64,000 nt of DNA from contig DATLRV010000048.1 of NCBI GenBank assembly GCA_035534455.1, positions 1 to 64,000 on the forward strand, in the 5' to 3' direction. Under the pieces are notes generated by a model that was not told the origin of the DNA, searched no databases, and saw nothing but the letters and a program-made list of their open reading frames with translations. The stretch comes from JAJYVT01 sp035534455 (GTDB lineage Bacteria > Actinomycetota > Acidimicrobiia > Acidimicrobiales > RAAP-2). This document shows positions 16,981 to 25,361 of the stretch, in pieces. How positions within the stretch are numbered: the stretch's first letter is position 1; every line of letters starts with the position of its first letter. The position numbers and the translations under genes were made by a program.

Positions 16981-18317
16981 CGCAGCACCTCCCCGTCGTC
17001 GCCGACGGCCGCCTCGAACGCGCGGAGCGTCGGCGCGACGGTCACCGCGGGTCCGGCCGTCTCACCGAGCGCCTCGACGGTCTTGAGGCCGTGACCCGAC
17101 ACGATCGCCACGACCCGCTCGTCGCGACGGACGACGCCCGCTGCCGCGAGCTTGGCGAGCGTCGCGATGGTGACGCCGCCGGCGGTCTCGGCGAAGATCC
17201 CCTCGGTGCGGGCGAGCAGCCCGATGGCGTCGAGGATCTCGGGATCGCTCACCGAACCCACGGCACCGCCCGACAGGTGCACGGTCTTGAGGGCGTAATA
17301 GCCGTCGGCCGGGTCGCCGATGGCGAGCGACCGGGCGATCGTCGAGGGCCGCACGGGCACCACGTCGTCTGCGCCTCTGGCGAACGCCGTGGCGACCGGG
17401 GCGCACCCCTCGGCCTGGGCGCCCGAGATCCGCACGCCGGGCGCACCGGGCGCGCCGGCACCAGCAGCGTCGCCACGGCCACCGCCACCACCGTCGCCAC
17501 GGCCACCGCCACCGCCGTCGCCACCACCACCGCCACCGCCACCGAGCAGCCCCACGGCCCGCAACTCGGCGAACCCCTTCGCCACCTTGGTCAGCTGGCT
17601 CCCGGAGGCAACCGGGACGATCACGTGATCCGGGGCTCGCCAGCCGAGCTGCTCGGCGATCTCGAAGGCGAGGGTCTTCGAGCCCTCGGCGTAGTAGGCG
17701 CGCAGGTTCACGTTGGCGAACGCCCACGACCCGTGCTCCGCCGCCAGCTCTGCGCACAGGCGGTTCACGTCGTCGTAGTTGCCGTCGACGGCCACCACCG
17801 TGGCGCCGTAGACGGCGGCCATGGCCAACTTCGCCCGCTCGAGGTCCCTCGGCACGAGCACGACGGACCCCATTCCCGCCCGGGCGGCGTGGGCCGCGAC
17901 GGACGCCGCGAGATTGCCCGTCGACGCGCAGGCGGCCACCTTGAACCCGAGCTGGCGTGCCTTGGTGAGCGCCACCGACACGACACGGTCCTTGAACGAC
18001 CCCGTGGGGTTGACCGTGTCGTCCTTCAGCCAGAGCTCTCCGAGGCCGAGCTCCGCGGCGAGCCGCTCCGCCCGCACGAGCGGGGTCCACCCGGCCCCGA
18101 GCTCGACGGGCCGGACGTCGTCGACGGGGAGGAGCGCGCGGTAGCGCCAGATGGTGGGCGGCCCCGAGGTGATCTGCGCACGGATCGGCGCGGCGGCGAT
18201 CGCCTCGTAGTCGTAGGTGGCCTCGAGCGGGCCGAAGCAGTAGTCGCAGGCGTTCAGCGCCTCGAGCGGAAAGGTGCGGCCGCATTCACGGCACGACAGC
18301 GCGGTCACGAAGCTCAT
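16977..18317 (-). CDS. thrC: threonine synthase
   Basis: The 446-residue PLP enzyme converts O-phosphohomoserine to threonine. An N-terminal zinc ribbon (Cys9, Cys12, Cys24, Cys27) precedes the fold-type II domain with NPTGSFKDR (PLP Lys), ACASTGNLAASVAAHAARAG and PVASGSQLTKVAKG. An unusual Gly/Asp/Arg-rich insertion of about 40 residues (DNA 17430-17545) interrupts the domain after LRAVGLL; it is encoded by GCC-repeat DNA and is probably a surface loop. AGGAGG lies 4 nt before ATG 18317. The downstream sulfur carrier overlaps by 4 bp. Confidence 0.88.
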   Translation of the reverse strand: MSFVTALSCRECGRTFPLEALNACDYCFGPLEATYDYEAIAAAPIRAQITSGPPTIWRYRALLPVDDVRPVELGAGWTPLVRAERLAAELGLGELWLKDDTVNPTGSFKDRVVSVALTKARQLGFKVAACASTGNLAASVAAHAARAGMGSVVLVPRDLERAKLAMAAVYGATVVAVDGNYDDVNRLCAELAAEHGSWAFANVNLRAYYAEGSKTLAFEIAEQLGWRAPDHVIVPVASGSQLTKVAKGFAELRAVGLLGGGGGGGGDGGGGGRGDGGGGGRGDAAGAGAPGAPGVRISGAQAEGCAPVATAFARGADDVVPVRPSTIARSLAIGDPADGYYALKTVHLSGGAVGSVSDPEILDAIGLLARTEGIFAETAGGVTIATLAKLAAAGVVRRDERVVAIVSGHGLKTVEALGETAGPAVTVAPTLRAFEAAVGDDGEVLR

Positions 18318-18416
18318 CTGGCCTCCTCATCGGTCGGGCATTGGCACCTGGTGCTGTGCACTGGTTGCCGCGGCGTCAAAGGGCCCGTCCCTCAGCCGCT
18401 CTTGATGATCGGAACC

Positions 18417-19364
18417 ATGATCGCCGCCGACCCCACTTCGGCGCAAGTCGGGCCGAGTGGCGCAGGGGCTGCACACATGGACGAAGATCGAGGCGTGGAC
18501 GACCGAGACGTGGACGACGTGCGTACCTTCCCCCGTGACGCCTTCCCCCTCGAGGCTGTCGTGGCGGCCAAGGGGGGCCGGACGGTGTCGGTCTGCGTGC
18601 CCGCGCACAACGAAGCCGCCACCGTCGCCCGCGTCGTGACCGCCGTCCGCGGCCCGCACGCCGGCGCTGCCGGAGGTTCCGGCCTCGTCGACGAGGTGCT
18701 CGTCGTCGACGACGGCTCGACCGACGAGACGGCCGAGGCCGCCACCGGTGCCGGGGCCCGGGTCGTGCGCCTCCCCCGGCGCGTGGGCAAGGGCGGCGCC
18801 ATGCGGGCGGCGCTCGAGGCGTCGGCCGGCGACGTGCTCGTCTTCCTCGACGGCGACGTCGAGAACACGACGGATGCCTTCGTGACGAGCCTCCTCGGGC
18901 CCCTCTTCCGCGACGCCGGCGACGTCGCGCTCGTGAAGGGCTACTACCAACGGCCGATCGGCGACACACCCGCCGGTGGCGGGAGGGTGACCGAGTTGGT
19001 GGCCAAGCCGCTGCTCGAGGTGCTCTTCCCCGAGCACCCCGGTCTGCGCAGTGTCCTCCAGCCGCTGGCCGGCGAGACGGCCGCCCCGCGCCGGGTCCTC
19101 GAGAAGGTCGGCTTCGCCCCCGGCTACGGGGTGGAGATCGGGCTCCTCGTCGACGTCGTTGCACGGTTCGGGACCGGGGCCGTCGCCCAGGTCGACCTCG
19201 GCGTGCGGGTGCACCGGAACCGGACCCTCGACGAGCTTCGCCCCCAGGCTGCCGAGGTGCTGCGGGCCGCCCTCGAGCGAGCCGCCCTCGAGGAGCCCAC
19301 ACTCGAGGGGGTCACACTCGAGGGGGCTGCACCCCCGGGCGTCCCCGGCCGGCCGGCCCGGTAG
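18417..19364 (+). CDS. gpgS: glucosyl-3-phosphoglycerate synthase
   Basis: GT81-type glycosyltransferase of about 315 residues that moves glucose to 3-phosphoglycerate. This is the first step toward glucosylglycerate and, in mycobacteria, methylglucose lipopolysaccharides. It aligns in register with the mycobacterial protein: TVSVCVPAHNEAATVARVV, VDDGSTDETAE, LDGDVENTT (the DxD), VKGYYQRPIG, GGRVTELVAKPLL, LQPLAGE, GFAPGYGVEIGLL and DLGVRVHRNR. The start is uncertain: ATG 18417 follows GATGAT by 7 nt; ATGs at 18405 and 18477 also fit. The last 25 residues are repetitive. Confidence 0.87.
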   Translation: MIAADPTSAQVGPSGAGAAHMDEDRGVDDRDVDDVRTFPRDAFPLEAVVAAKGGRTVSVCVPAHNEAATVARVVTAVRGPHAGAAGGSGLVDEVLVVDDGSTDETAEAATGAGARVVRLPRRVGKGGAMRAALEASAGDVLVFLDGDVENTTDAFVTSLLGPLFRDAGDVALVKGYYQRPIGDTPAGGGRVTELVAKPLLEVLFPEHPGLRSVLQPLAGETAAPRRVLEKVGFAPGYGVEIGLLVDVVARFGTGAVAQVDLGVRVHRNRTLDELRPQAAEVLRAALERAALEEPTLEGVTLEGAAPPGVPGRPAR

Positions 19365-19375
19365 CGTCGTCACCC

Positions 19376-20788
19376 GTGCAGGATGTCCGGGATGTCGTCG
19401 TCGTCTCGAACCGGGGGCCGCTGTCCTTCCGGACGGGGGACGACGGGACCCCGGTCCGGGCCGGCACCGGCGGGGGCCTCGCCGCAACGTTGCACCCCTT
19501 GTTGCGCGGGACGGGGGCGACCTGGGTGGCCGCCGCGATGAGCGAGGCGGACCGGCGGGCGGCGGCCCTCGGGCTGATGCGGGACGAGGGCCTGCGGGTC
19601 GTCTCCGTCGAGCCGGACGTCGCGGCCTACGACATGGCCTACAACGTGGTCTCCAACGCGACGTTGTGGTTCTGCCACCACCACCTGTGGGACCTCCCCC
19701 GACGACCGCGCTTCGACCGGCGGTGGCGGGAGGCGTGGGATGCCTACCGGGAGGTGAACCGCGACTTCGCGGAGGCGGTCGCCGAGCAGGCCCCCGAGGG
19801 GGCTCGCGTCCTCGTGCAGGACTACCACCTCTCGCTCGTCGGGGCCACGCTCGCCGGGCTCCGCCCCGACCTGCGCACGTCGCACTTCTCCCACACGCCG
19901 TTCGCCGATCCCGGGATCCTGCGGACCCTGCCGTCGTACGCGGCGGGTGAGCTCCTCTCGGGGTTGGCGGGCTTCGGCGCCTGCGGCTTCCACTCGGCGA
20001 GGTGGGAGGCGAGCTTCCGGGGTGCCTTCGACGACCCGGCGCTCCTCGCCGACGCTTCGGTAAAGGCCGCGCCGGCGACCTACGTCGCGCCGCTCGGCCC
20101 CCACCCCGAGTCCCTCGAGGCAGAGGCCGCATCCGACGAGGTGGCCGACGCGCGCCGGCGGCTCGAGGAGCTCTACGGCGCCCGGCGGCTCATCGTGCGC
20201 GTGGACCGCGTCGAGCTGTCGAAGAACATCCTGCGCGGGCTCTGGGCGTTCGACGAGCTGCTCGCGACGCGCCCGTCGTGGCGCGGCGCGGTCACGATGC
20301 TCACGCTCGCCTACCCCTCGCGTGAGGCCCTCGCCGAATACCTCGCCTACCGCGCAGAGGTGGAGCACACGGTCGAGGTCGTCAACGAGCGCTGGGGCAC
20401 CGCCGGCTGGACGCCGGTCGTGCTCGGCGTCGCCGACGACCGTGCCCGTTCCATGGCGGCCCTGAGCGCGTACGACGTCCTGCTCGTGAACCCCGTGCGG
20501 GACGGCCTGAACCTCGTGGCGAAGGAGGGGCCGCTCGTGAACCGCGCCGAGGGTGTCCTGGTGCTCTCCCGCGAGGCCGGAGCCTGGGACGAGCTCCGTC
20601 CCGCCGCCGTCGGGGTCAATCCCTTCGACGTCTCCCAGACGGCCGCGGCCCTGGACACGGCGCTCTCCATGGACCCGGCAGAGCGGGCAGCACGTGCCGC
20701 ACAGCTGAAGAAGATCGTCCTCGCCCAGACCGCCGCCGACTGGCTCGACCGCCAACTCGAGGTTGCGGCAGGCATCCGGGTCGCCTGA
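19376..20788 (+). CDS. GT20-family glycosyltransferase (trehalose-6-P synthase-like variant)
   Basis: 470 residues of GT-B fold. VVVSNRGPLSFR opens the N-terminal domain, VQDYHLSLVG and HFSHTPFADP form the acceptor region, and NPVRDGLNLVAKEGPLVN near residue 378 is the conserved donor-site helix. Instead of the usual VDRLDYTKG segment it has VDRVELSKNILRG, and the N-terminal loop is non-canonical. It may therefore be a trehalose-6-phosphate synthase relative with a different acceptor or donor. The start is GTG 19376, 11 bp after gpgS, so co-transcription is likely. otsB lies 3 kb away on the other strand. Confidence 0.75.
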   Translation: MQDVRDVVVVSNRGPLSFRTGDDGTPVRAGTGGGLAATLHPLLRGTGATWVAAAMSEADRRAAALGLMRDEGLRVVSVEPDVAAYDMAYNVVSNATLWFCHHHLWDLPRRPRFDRRWREAWDAYREVNRDFAEAVAEQAPEGARVLVQDYHLSLVGATLAGLRPDLRTSHFSHTPFADPGILRTLPSYAAGELLSGLAGFGACGFHSARWEASFRGAFDDPALLADASVKAAPATYVAPLGPHPESLEAEAASDEVADARRRLEELYGARRLIVRVDRVELSKNILRGLWAFDELLATRPSWRGAVTMLTLAYPSREALAEYLAYRAEVEHTVEVVNERWGTAGWTPVVLGVADDRARSMAALSAYDVLLVNPVRDGLNLVAKEGPLVNRAEGVLVLSREAGAWDELRPAAVGVNPFDVSQTAAALDTALSMDPAERAARAAQLKKIVLAQTAADWLDRQLEVAAGIRVA

Positions 20789-20821
20789 GCGCGGCCCGCG
20801 CCACTCGGCCCGACCGGAACG

Positions 20822-21955
20822 TCAGCCGACGGCCGACAGCGCCCGGTCGAGATCGGCGAGCAGGTCGTCGACGCACTCGAGGCCCACAGAGAGCCTGAGC
20901 AGCGCCGGGTCGACCGCGAGGTCGGATCCCACGACGGACGCGTGCGTCATGCGGCTCGGCTGCTCGATCAGCGACTCCACGGCCCCGAGGGACTCGGCGA
21001 GCGTGAAGAGCTCGGTCGACGCGGCGACCTCGAGCGCGGCGGGCTCCCCGGCGCGGACGGTGAACGACACCATCCCGCCGAAGCCGCGCATCTGGCGTGC
21101 GGCGACGGCGTGGCCGGGATGCGACGGCAGGCCGGGGTAGTAGACGGTCCCGACGGCGTCGTGGGCCGAGAGCATCGCCGCGACGCGCGACGCGTTGGCG
21201 CAGTGGCGGTCCATGCGCACCGCGAGGGTCTTCACGCCGCGGAGCACGAGGTAGCAGTCGAAGGGGCTCGGCACGGCGCCGACCGAATTCTGCAGGCGCG
21301 CCAGGGTCGCGGCGACGTGCGAGTCGTTCGTGGCCACGAACCCGCCGACCACGTCGCTGTGCCCCCCCAGGTACTTGGTGGTCGAGTGCACGACGAGGTC
21401 CGCGCCGAGCGCGAGCGGCGACTGGAGGTACGGCGTGGCGAAGGTGTTGTCGACGACGAGCGTCGCGCCGCGGTCGTGGGCGAGGGCGGCGAGCGCCGAG
21501 ATGTCGGCGATCCGCAGGTAGGGGTTCGACGGCGTCTCGATCCACACGAGACGCGTCTCGGGACGCCACGCGGCCTCGACAACCCCGAGGTCGTCGAGCG
21601 CGACGGGCGTGAAGCCCAACGCGGTGTGCACCTGCGCGAGGAGCCGGTGGGTCCCGCCGTAGACGTTGTCGCCCACGACGAGGTGGTCCCCCGGCTCGAG
21701 GGTCCGGAGCACGGCGTCCTCGGCGGCGAGCCCGCTCGCGAAGGCGGTCCCGTAGGTGGCGCCTTCGAGCGCCGCGAGGCAGGCCTCGAGCGCCGTGCGG
21801 GTCGGGTTGCCGGTCCGGCTGTATTCGAAGCCCTGGTGCTCCCCGACCGCCGACTGCGCGAACGTCGTGGCGAGGTGGACGGCCGGGACGACCGAGCCGG
21901 TGGTCGCGTCGGGCGGCTGCCCGGCGTGGATCGCAAGGGTCTCGAACCCGGCCAT
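20822..21955 (-). CDS. cystathionine gamma-synthase/gamma-lyase
   Basis: The 377-residue Cys/Met-metabolism PLP enzyme has EYSRTGNPTRTALE, ASGLAAEDAVLR, DNVYGGTHRL, ETPSNPYLRIADI, VVDNTFATPYLQSPL and HSTTKYLGGHSD with the PLP lysine. Synthase (MetB) and lyase functions cannot be separated from sequence alone. The neighbour is a cystathionine beta-synthase on the same strand, one base upstream. Together they form a transsulfuration pair, which favours the lyase role in homocysteine-to-cysteine flow. Confidence 0.88.
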   Translation of the reverse strand: MAGFETLAIHAGQPPDATTGSVVPAVHLATTFAQSAVGEHQGFEYSRTGNPTRTALEACLAALEGATYGTAFASGLAAEDAVLRTLEPGDHLVVGDNVYGGTHRLLAQVHTALGFTPVALDDLGVVEAAWRPETRLVWIETPSNPYLRIADISALAALAHDRGATLVVDNTFATPYLQSPLALGADLVVHSTTKYLGGHSDVVGGFVATNDSHVAATLARLQNSVGAVPSPFDCYLVLRGVKTLAVRMDRHCANASRVAAMLSAHDAVGTVYYPGLPSHPGHAVAARQMRGFGGMVSFTVRAGEPAALEVAASTELFTLAESLGAVESLIEQPSRMTHASVVGSDLAVDPALLRLSVGLECVDDLLADLDRALSAVG

Positions 21956-21956
21956 C

Positions 21957-23711
21957 TCAGGTCCGCTCGAAGTAGGACAGCAGGTCGGAGCGGGTGAGGA
22001 TGCCGACGGGGTGGCCGCCGTCGAGGACGAGGACGGCGGGAGACGCCTGGAGGCGCTCGGCGACGTACTCGGCGGTCTCGCCCAGCCCTACGGTCACGAG
22101 CGGCGGGTCCATGACGGCGCCGACGGGCTCGTCGAAGGCCTCGGGGTGGCCGAGCGTGCGCTCGAGCAGCAGCCGGTCGGTCACCGAGCCGACGACCTCG
22201 GCGAGCGCGAGCGGCGGCTCGGCCTTCACGACCGGCACCTGGGAGACGCCGTACTCGTCGAGGATCGCGATCGCCGTGCGCACGGTCTCGTCGGGGTGAA
22301 CGTGGACGAGCGACGGGATCCTCCCGTCGCGCGCCGCCTCCTTCGCGGCCAGGACCGCCTCGGCGGTCGCACCGTGCGCCCTGACGAAGCCGTGGTCGGC
22401 CATCCAGGCGTCGTCGTAGAGCTTGGTGAGGTAGCCACGTCCCGAGTCCGGGGCGAGGACGACGACGACGTCTGTGGGACCGAGGGACTTGCCGACCTCG
22501 AGCGCTGCCCAGACCGCCGTGCCGGTGGAGCCCCCGACGAAGATCCCCTCCTCCCGCGTGACCCGGCGGGCCGTGAGGAACGAGTCCCGGTCAGAGACGG
22601 CCACGACCCGGTCGACGACACCCGGGTCGTAGGTGGTCGGCCAGAAGTCCTCCCCGATGCCCTCGACGAGGTATGGCCGCCCGGTGCCGCCCGAATAGAT
22701 CGACCCCTCGGGGTCCGCGCCGATGACCTGCACCGCAGGGTTCTGCGACTTGAGGTAGCGGCCGACGCCGCTGATCGTTCCGCCGGTGCCGACGCCGGCC
22801 ACGAAGTGGGTGATGCGGCCGGCGGTCTGGCGCCAGATCTCCGGACCGGTGGTCTCTTCGTGGGCGCGGGGGTTCGCCGGGTTCCGGTACTGGTTCGGCT
22901 GGAAGGCGCCCGGCGTCTCCTCGGTCAGCCGGTCCGCCACCGAGTAGTAGGAGTCGGGGTGCTCGGGCGGGACCGTGGTCGGGCACACGACGACCTCGGC
23001 CCCGAACGCGCGGAGAAGCTGGCGCTTCTCCTCGGCGACCTTGTCGGGGACGGTGAAGACGCAGCGGTACCCGCGTACCGCCGCCAGCATCGCCAGACCC
23101 ACCCCCGTGTTGCCCGACGTCGGCTCGACGATCGTCCCCCCTCGCAAGAGCAGCCCGTCGGCCTCGGCGGCGTCGAGCATCGCCCGGGCCGGACGGTCCT
23201 TCACGCTGCCCCCGGGGTTGAGGAGCTCGAGCTTCGCGAGGAGGTGGCACGGCACGTCACGGCCGATGCGGTCGAGCCGCACGAGCGGCGTGTTCCCCAC
23301 CAGTTCCAAGACACTGTCGGCCGCCTCCATCGGCGGGCCCGGGTCGCGGATCGGGTGCACGGTCACGCCCGGCGGCGCCTCGACCGGGTCGTCGGTGAAC
23401 AGCACCGTCGGGAACCCGGCCCGGTGCACCTCCTCAGCGATACGGACGGCGAGCGTCGGGGCAGATCCCGTACCTTGCGAGCTCGCCGGTTCCGACGCAC
23501 CACCCGCGACGCGCGTGCCTCCGGCGGCCGTGCCACCGACATCGCCGACGACGCCCACGAGCCCGGGGATGATGCCCCGCAACTCGCCGACGAGCGACGC
23601 GGAGGTGTGCACGGCCGGCACGTGGACGACTCGGCGGGCCCGGGCAGCGAGCACCGGCGGCGCGGCGGACGGCTCCACGACGACCAGGACGTCGACCCGC
23701 GGCGGCTGCAC
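21957..23711 (-). CDS. cbs: cystathionine beta-synthase with CBS domains and extra N-terminal region
   Basis: 584 residues. Residues about 128-455 are the PLP fold: ELVGNTPLVRLDRIG, LELLNPGGSVKDRPA with the PLP Lys, EPTSGNTGVGLAM, GVGTGGTISGVGRYLK and GSTGTAVWAAL. A C-terminal Bateman pair (CBS domains, about 470-584) ends VGILTRSDLLSYFERT. It joins serine and homocysteine. Residues 1-127 are extra: an alpha/beta-looking segment (VDVLVVVEPSAAPPVL, TLAVRIAEEVHRAGFPTVLF) with a Gly/Ala-rich loop, not recognised. The long form is supported by GTG 23711 lying 7 nt after TATCAT, while the internal Met at 23330 has no ribosome site. Confidence 0.88.
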   Translation of the reverse strand: MQPPRVDVLVVVEPSAAPPVLAARARRVVHVPAVHTSASLVGELRGIIPGLVGVVGDVGGTAAGGTRVAGGASEPASSQGTGSAPTLAVRIAEEVHRAGFPTVLFTDDPVEAPPGVTVHPIRDPGPPMEAADSVLELVGNTPLVRLDRIGRDVPCHLLAKLELLNPGGSVKDRPARAMLDAAEADGLLLRGGTIVEPTSGNTGVGLAMLAAVRGYRCVFTVPDKVAEEKRQLLRAFGAEVVVCPTTVPPEHPDSYYSVADRLTEETPGAFQPNQYRNPANPRAHEETTGPEIWRQTAGRITHFVAGVGTGGTISGVGRYLKSQNPAVQVIGADPEGSIYSGGTGRPYLVEGIGEDFWPTTYDPGVVDRVVAVSDRDSFLTARRVTREEGIFVGGSTGTAVWAALEVGKSLGPTDVVVVLAPDSGRGYLTKLYDDAWMADHGFVRAHGATAEAVLAAKEAARDGRIPSLVHVHPDETVRTAIAILDEYGVSQVPVVKAEPPLALAEVVGSVTDRLLLERTLGHPEAFDEPVGAVMDPPLVTVGLGETAEYVAERLQASPAVLVLDGGHPVGILTRSDLLSYFERT

Positions 23712-23718
23712 GCGCCCG

Positions 23719-23724
23719 ATGATA
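23719..23724 (-). promoter_or_regulatory. -10 box, leaderless cbs
   Basis: TATCAT on the minus strand, 7 nt before GTG 23711; the closest match to TATAAT among the leaderless sites here. Confidence 0.55.
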
Positions 23725-23841
23725 GGGCGGTCGCCGGGACGAGAGACCGCCCTACCCGGACGGGCGCGAGGGGGCGCGCAGCGCGAACGAGCCGGGCCAG
23801 GCGGGGCTCGGGCCAGGCGGGGCGGGGCAGGCGGGCCCCGG

Positions 23842-23877
23842 CTCAGGCGCTCAGGCGCTCAGGCGCTCAGGCGCTCA
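23842..23877. repeat. 8-bp tandem array at the otsB stop codon
   Basis: Four exact CTCAGGCG units run into the TGA stop of otsB. GGCGGGGC/GGGCCAGGC motifs fill the rest of 23725-23841. Confidence 0.85.
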
Positions 23878-24648
23878 CCCCGACGCGATGGCCTCCAGCA
23901 GCGCGACGGCCCCTTCCGTGCCCTCCACGGCGAGGTCGGCCATGGCGACCACCTCCGGGGCGCTCTCTGCGTCGACGACGGCCACCGTGACGGTCGTCGC
24001 GCCCGCACGGCCCAACGCGACGACCGCCTCGAACGCCGGGAGGTCGCCGAGGTCGTCGCCGAAGCACCCGACGACGGAGTGGCCCGCACCGAGCCGGGAG
24101 ACGACGGTGCCCTTGTCCGCGGCGGCCGGAGGGCGGAGCTCGACCGACATGCGGCCGGGTTGGGCGCGGAGCCCGGACCGGTCAGCGGCCCCGGCGACGG
24201 TCGTCCGCACCCAATGCTCCTCTCCCGGCGCCCGCCGCCAGTGCACCGTCACCGACAGGCCTTTGGCTTCTACCTCCACGCCCGGCGGGGCGACGCGCGC
24301 GAGCGCCTCGGTTGCGTCGGCGACGCGGCCACGCCACGCCTCCGCTTCGGGGTCCCGGCGGAGCCGACCGTCGCCGCCGATCTCCTCCATGCCGTAGAGG
24401 CCGGCGAGATGGATGCCCGACGGTCGTCCGAGCGCGGCCTCGAGGTAGGACACGGGGCGCCCGGACACGACGGCCACCACGGAGAGGCGCGCCCCGAGCC
24501 GCTCGAGCATGTCCGGCACACCAGGGACCGGCAACGCAGCGGCGGGGTCGTCGACGATCGGCGCCAAGGTGCCGTCGTAGTCGAGGAAGAGCGCGGCCTC
24601 CCCGGGTCGGTCGCGCAACGGCACGAGGAGCGCAGGGAGGTCCGTCAC
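23875..24648 (-). CDS. otsB: trehalose-6-phosphate phosphatase
   Basis: The 257-residue HAD-superfamily phosphatase has DYDGTLAP at residues 23-30 (Asp23 nucleophile, Asp25 acid), VAVVSGRPVSYLEAAL, LAGLYGMEE with the substrate-contacting loop, KGTVVSRL and FGDDLGDLPAFE for metal binding. The family dephosphorylates trehalose-6-P; a glucosyl-phosphoglycerate or glucosylglycerol phosphate is also possible given gpgS and the GT20 variant nearby. Length is normal. The gene is alone between a LytR_C gene and cbs on the same strand. Confidence 0.87.
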   Translation of the reverse strand: MTDLPALLVPLRDRPGEAALFLDYDGTLAPIVDDPAAALPVPGVPDMLERLGARLSVVAVVSGRPVSYLEAALGRPSGIHLAGLYGMEEIGGDGRLRRDPEAEAWRGRVADATEALARVAPPGVEVEAKGLSVTVHWRRAPGEEHWVRTTVAGAADRSGLRAQPGRMSVELRPPAAADKGTVVSRLGAGHSVVGCFGDDLGDLPAFEAVVALGRAGATTVTVAVVDAESAPEVVAMADLAVEGTEGAVALLEAIASG

Positions 24649-24703
24649 GGCAACAGTGTTGACAGGAGCCCGTCGGAGCGACCGAGTGCGACCGCGTCCG
24701 CGC

Positions 24704-25321
24704 TCAGCCGGAACCGGCGGGCATCTTCGCAGCGAGATCGTTCCCGGCGACGACGACGACGTCTGCGTTTGTGCTGCCGAGGACCGGGACGACGCCGCCC
24801 AGCGGCCGGACCCCCGAGGACGCGACGCCGATGGACGCAGCGACGGCGAGCGCGTCCTGCTGCATTCCGGTCGCGTAGTAGACGCTCGACGTCGACTCGG
24901 CTGTGCTGGCCGTCATCGGTGTGAGGGTGCCCCACCCGAGCCCGGCGAGCTTGCTCGAGTAGTACCCGGCGACGCCGTTGGTCTGACTCGCGTTCGCGAC
25001 GAGGACCTTCACTGTGCGGTTCGGTTGGAGGCCGGATGGGGCGGTCGTGGTCGGCGGCGCGGTGGTCGGCGGCGCGGTGGTCGGCGGCGTCGTCGGTGTG
25101 TGCCCCTTGGGGGTTGTGCTCGGGGTTGTCCCTGAGGTGGCGGCCGACGCCGGCGCATGATGACCGCCGCCGAGGTCGACCAGGTACACCCCGAGGGCGA
25201 CCGCGACCACGACCACCACCAGCGCCTTGAGCGGGGACCATCCCGGCGGGCCGTCGGGCCCGCCCACTCGGGATGGCCGCGGCTGCGGTCGCGCCCCCCG
25301 CGCCGTTGTGGCCGGCGTCAC
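24704..25321 (-). CDS. LytR C-terminal domain membrane protein
   Basis: About 205 residues: a basic Pro-rich N-terminus, one membrane helix (LKALVVVVVAVALGVYLV), a Thr/Pro linker with TAPPTTAPPT repeats, then a LytR_C domain (TVKVLVANASQTNGVAGYYSSKL to VVVVAGNDLA). This domain occurs at the end of LCP cell-wall ligases or alone in small anchored proteins; its ligand is unknown. The frame runs 50 bp into rlmB, so the internal GTG 25321 is preferred. The topology predicts the domain outside the cell. Confidence 0.75.
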   Translation of the reverse strand: MTPATTARGARPQPRPSRVGGPDGPPGWSPLKALVVVVVAVALGVYLVDLGGGHHAPASAATSGTTPSTTPKGHTPTTPPTTAPPTTAPPTTTAPSGLQPNRTVKVLVANASQTNGVAGYYSSKLAGLGWGTLTPMTASTAESTSSVYYATGMQQDALAVAASIGVASSGVRPLGGVVPVLGSTNADVVVVAGNDLAAKMPAGSG

Positions 25322-25361
25322 CGACCCAGCCTGCCAACCACGGGACCCGCCTGCAAGCCGC

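Noticed and set aside
18318..18416. Riboswitch between thrC and gpgS
   Set aside because: No conserved core or stable multi-stem fold could be recognised; the spacing only fits two divergent promoters.
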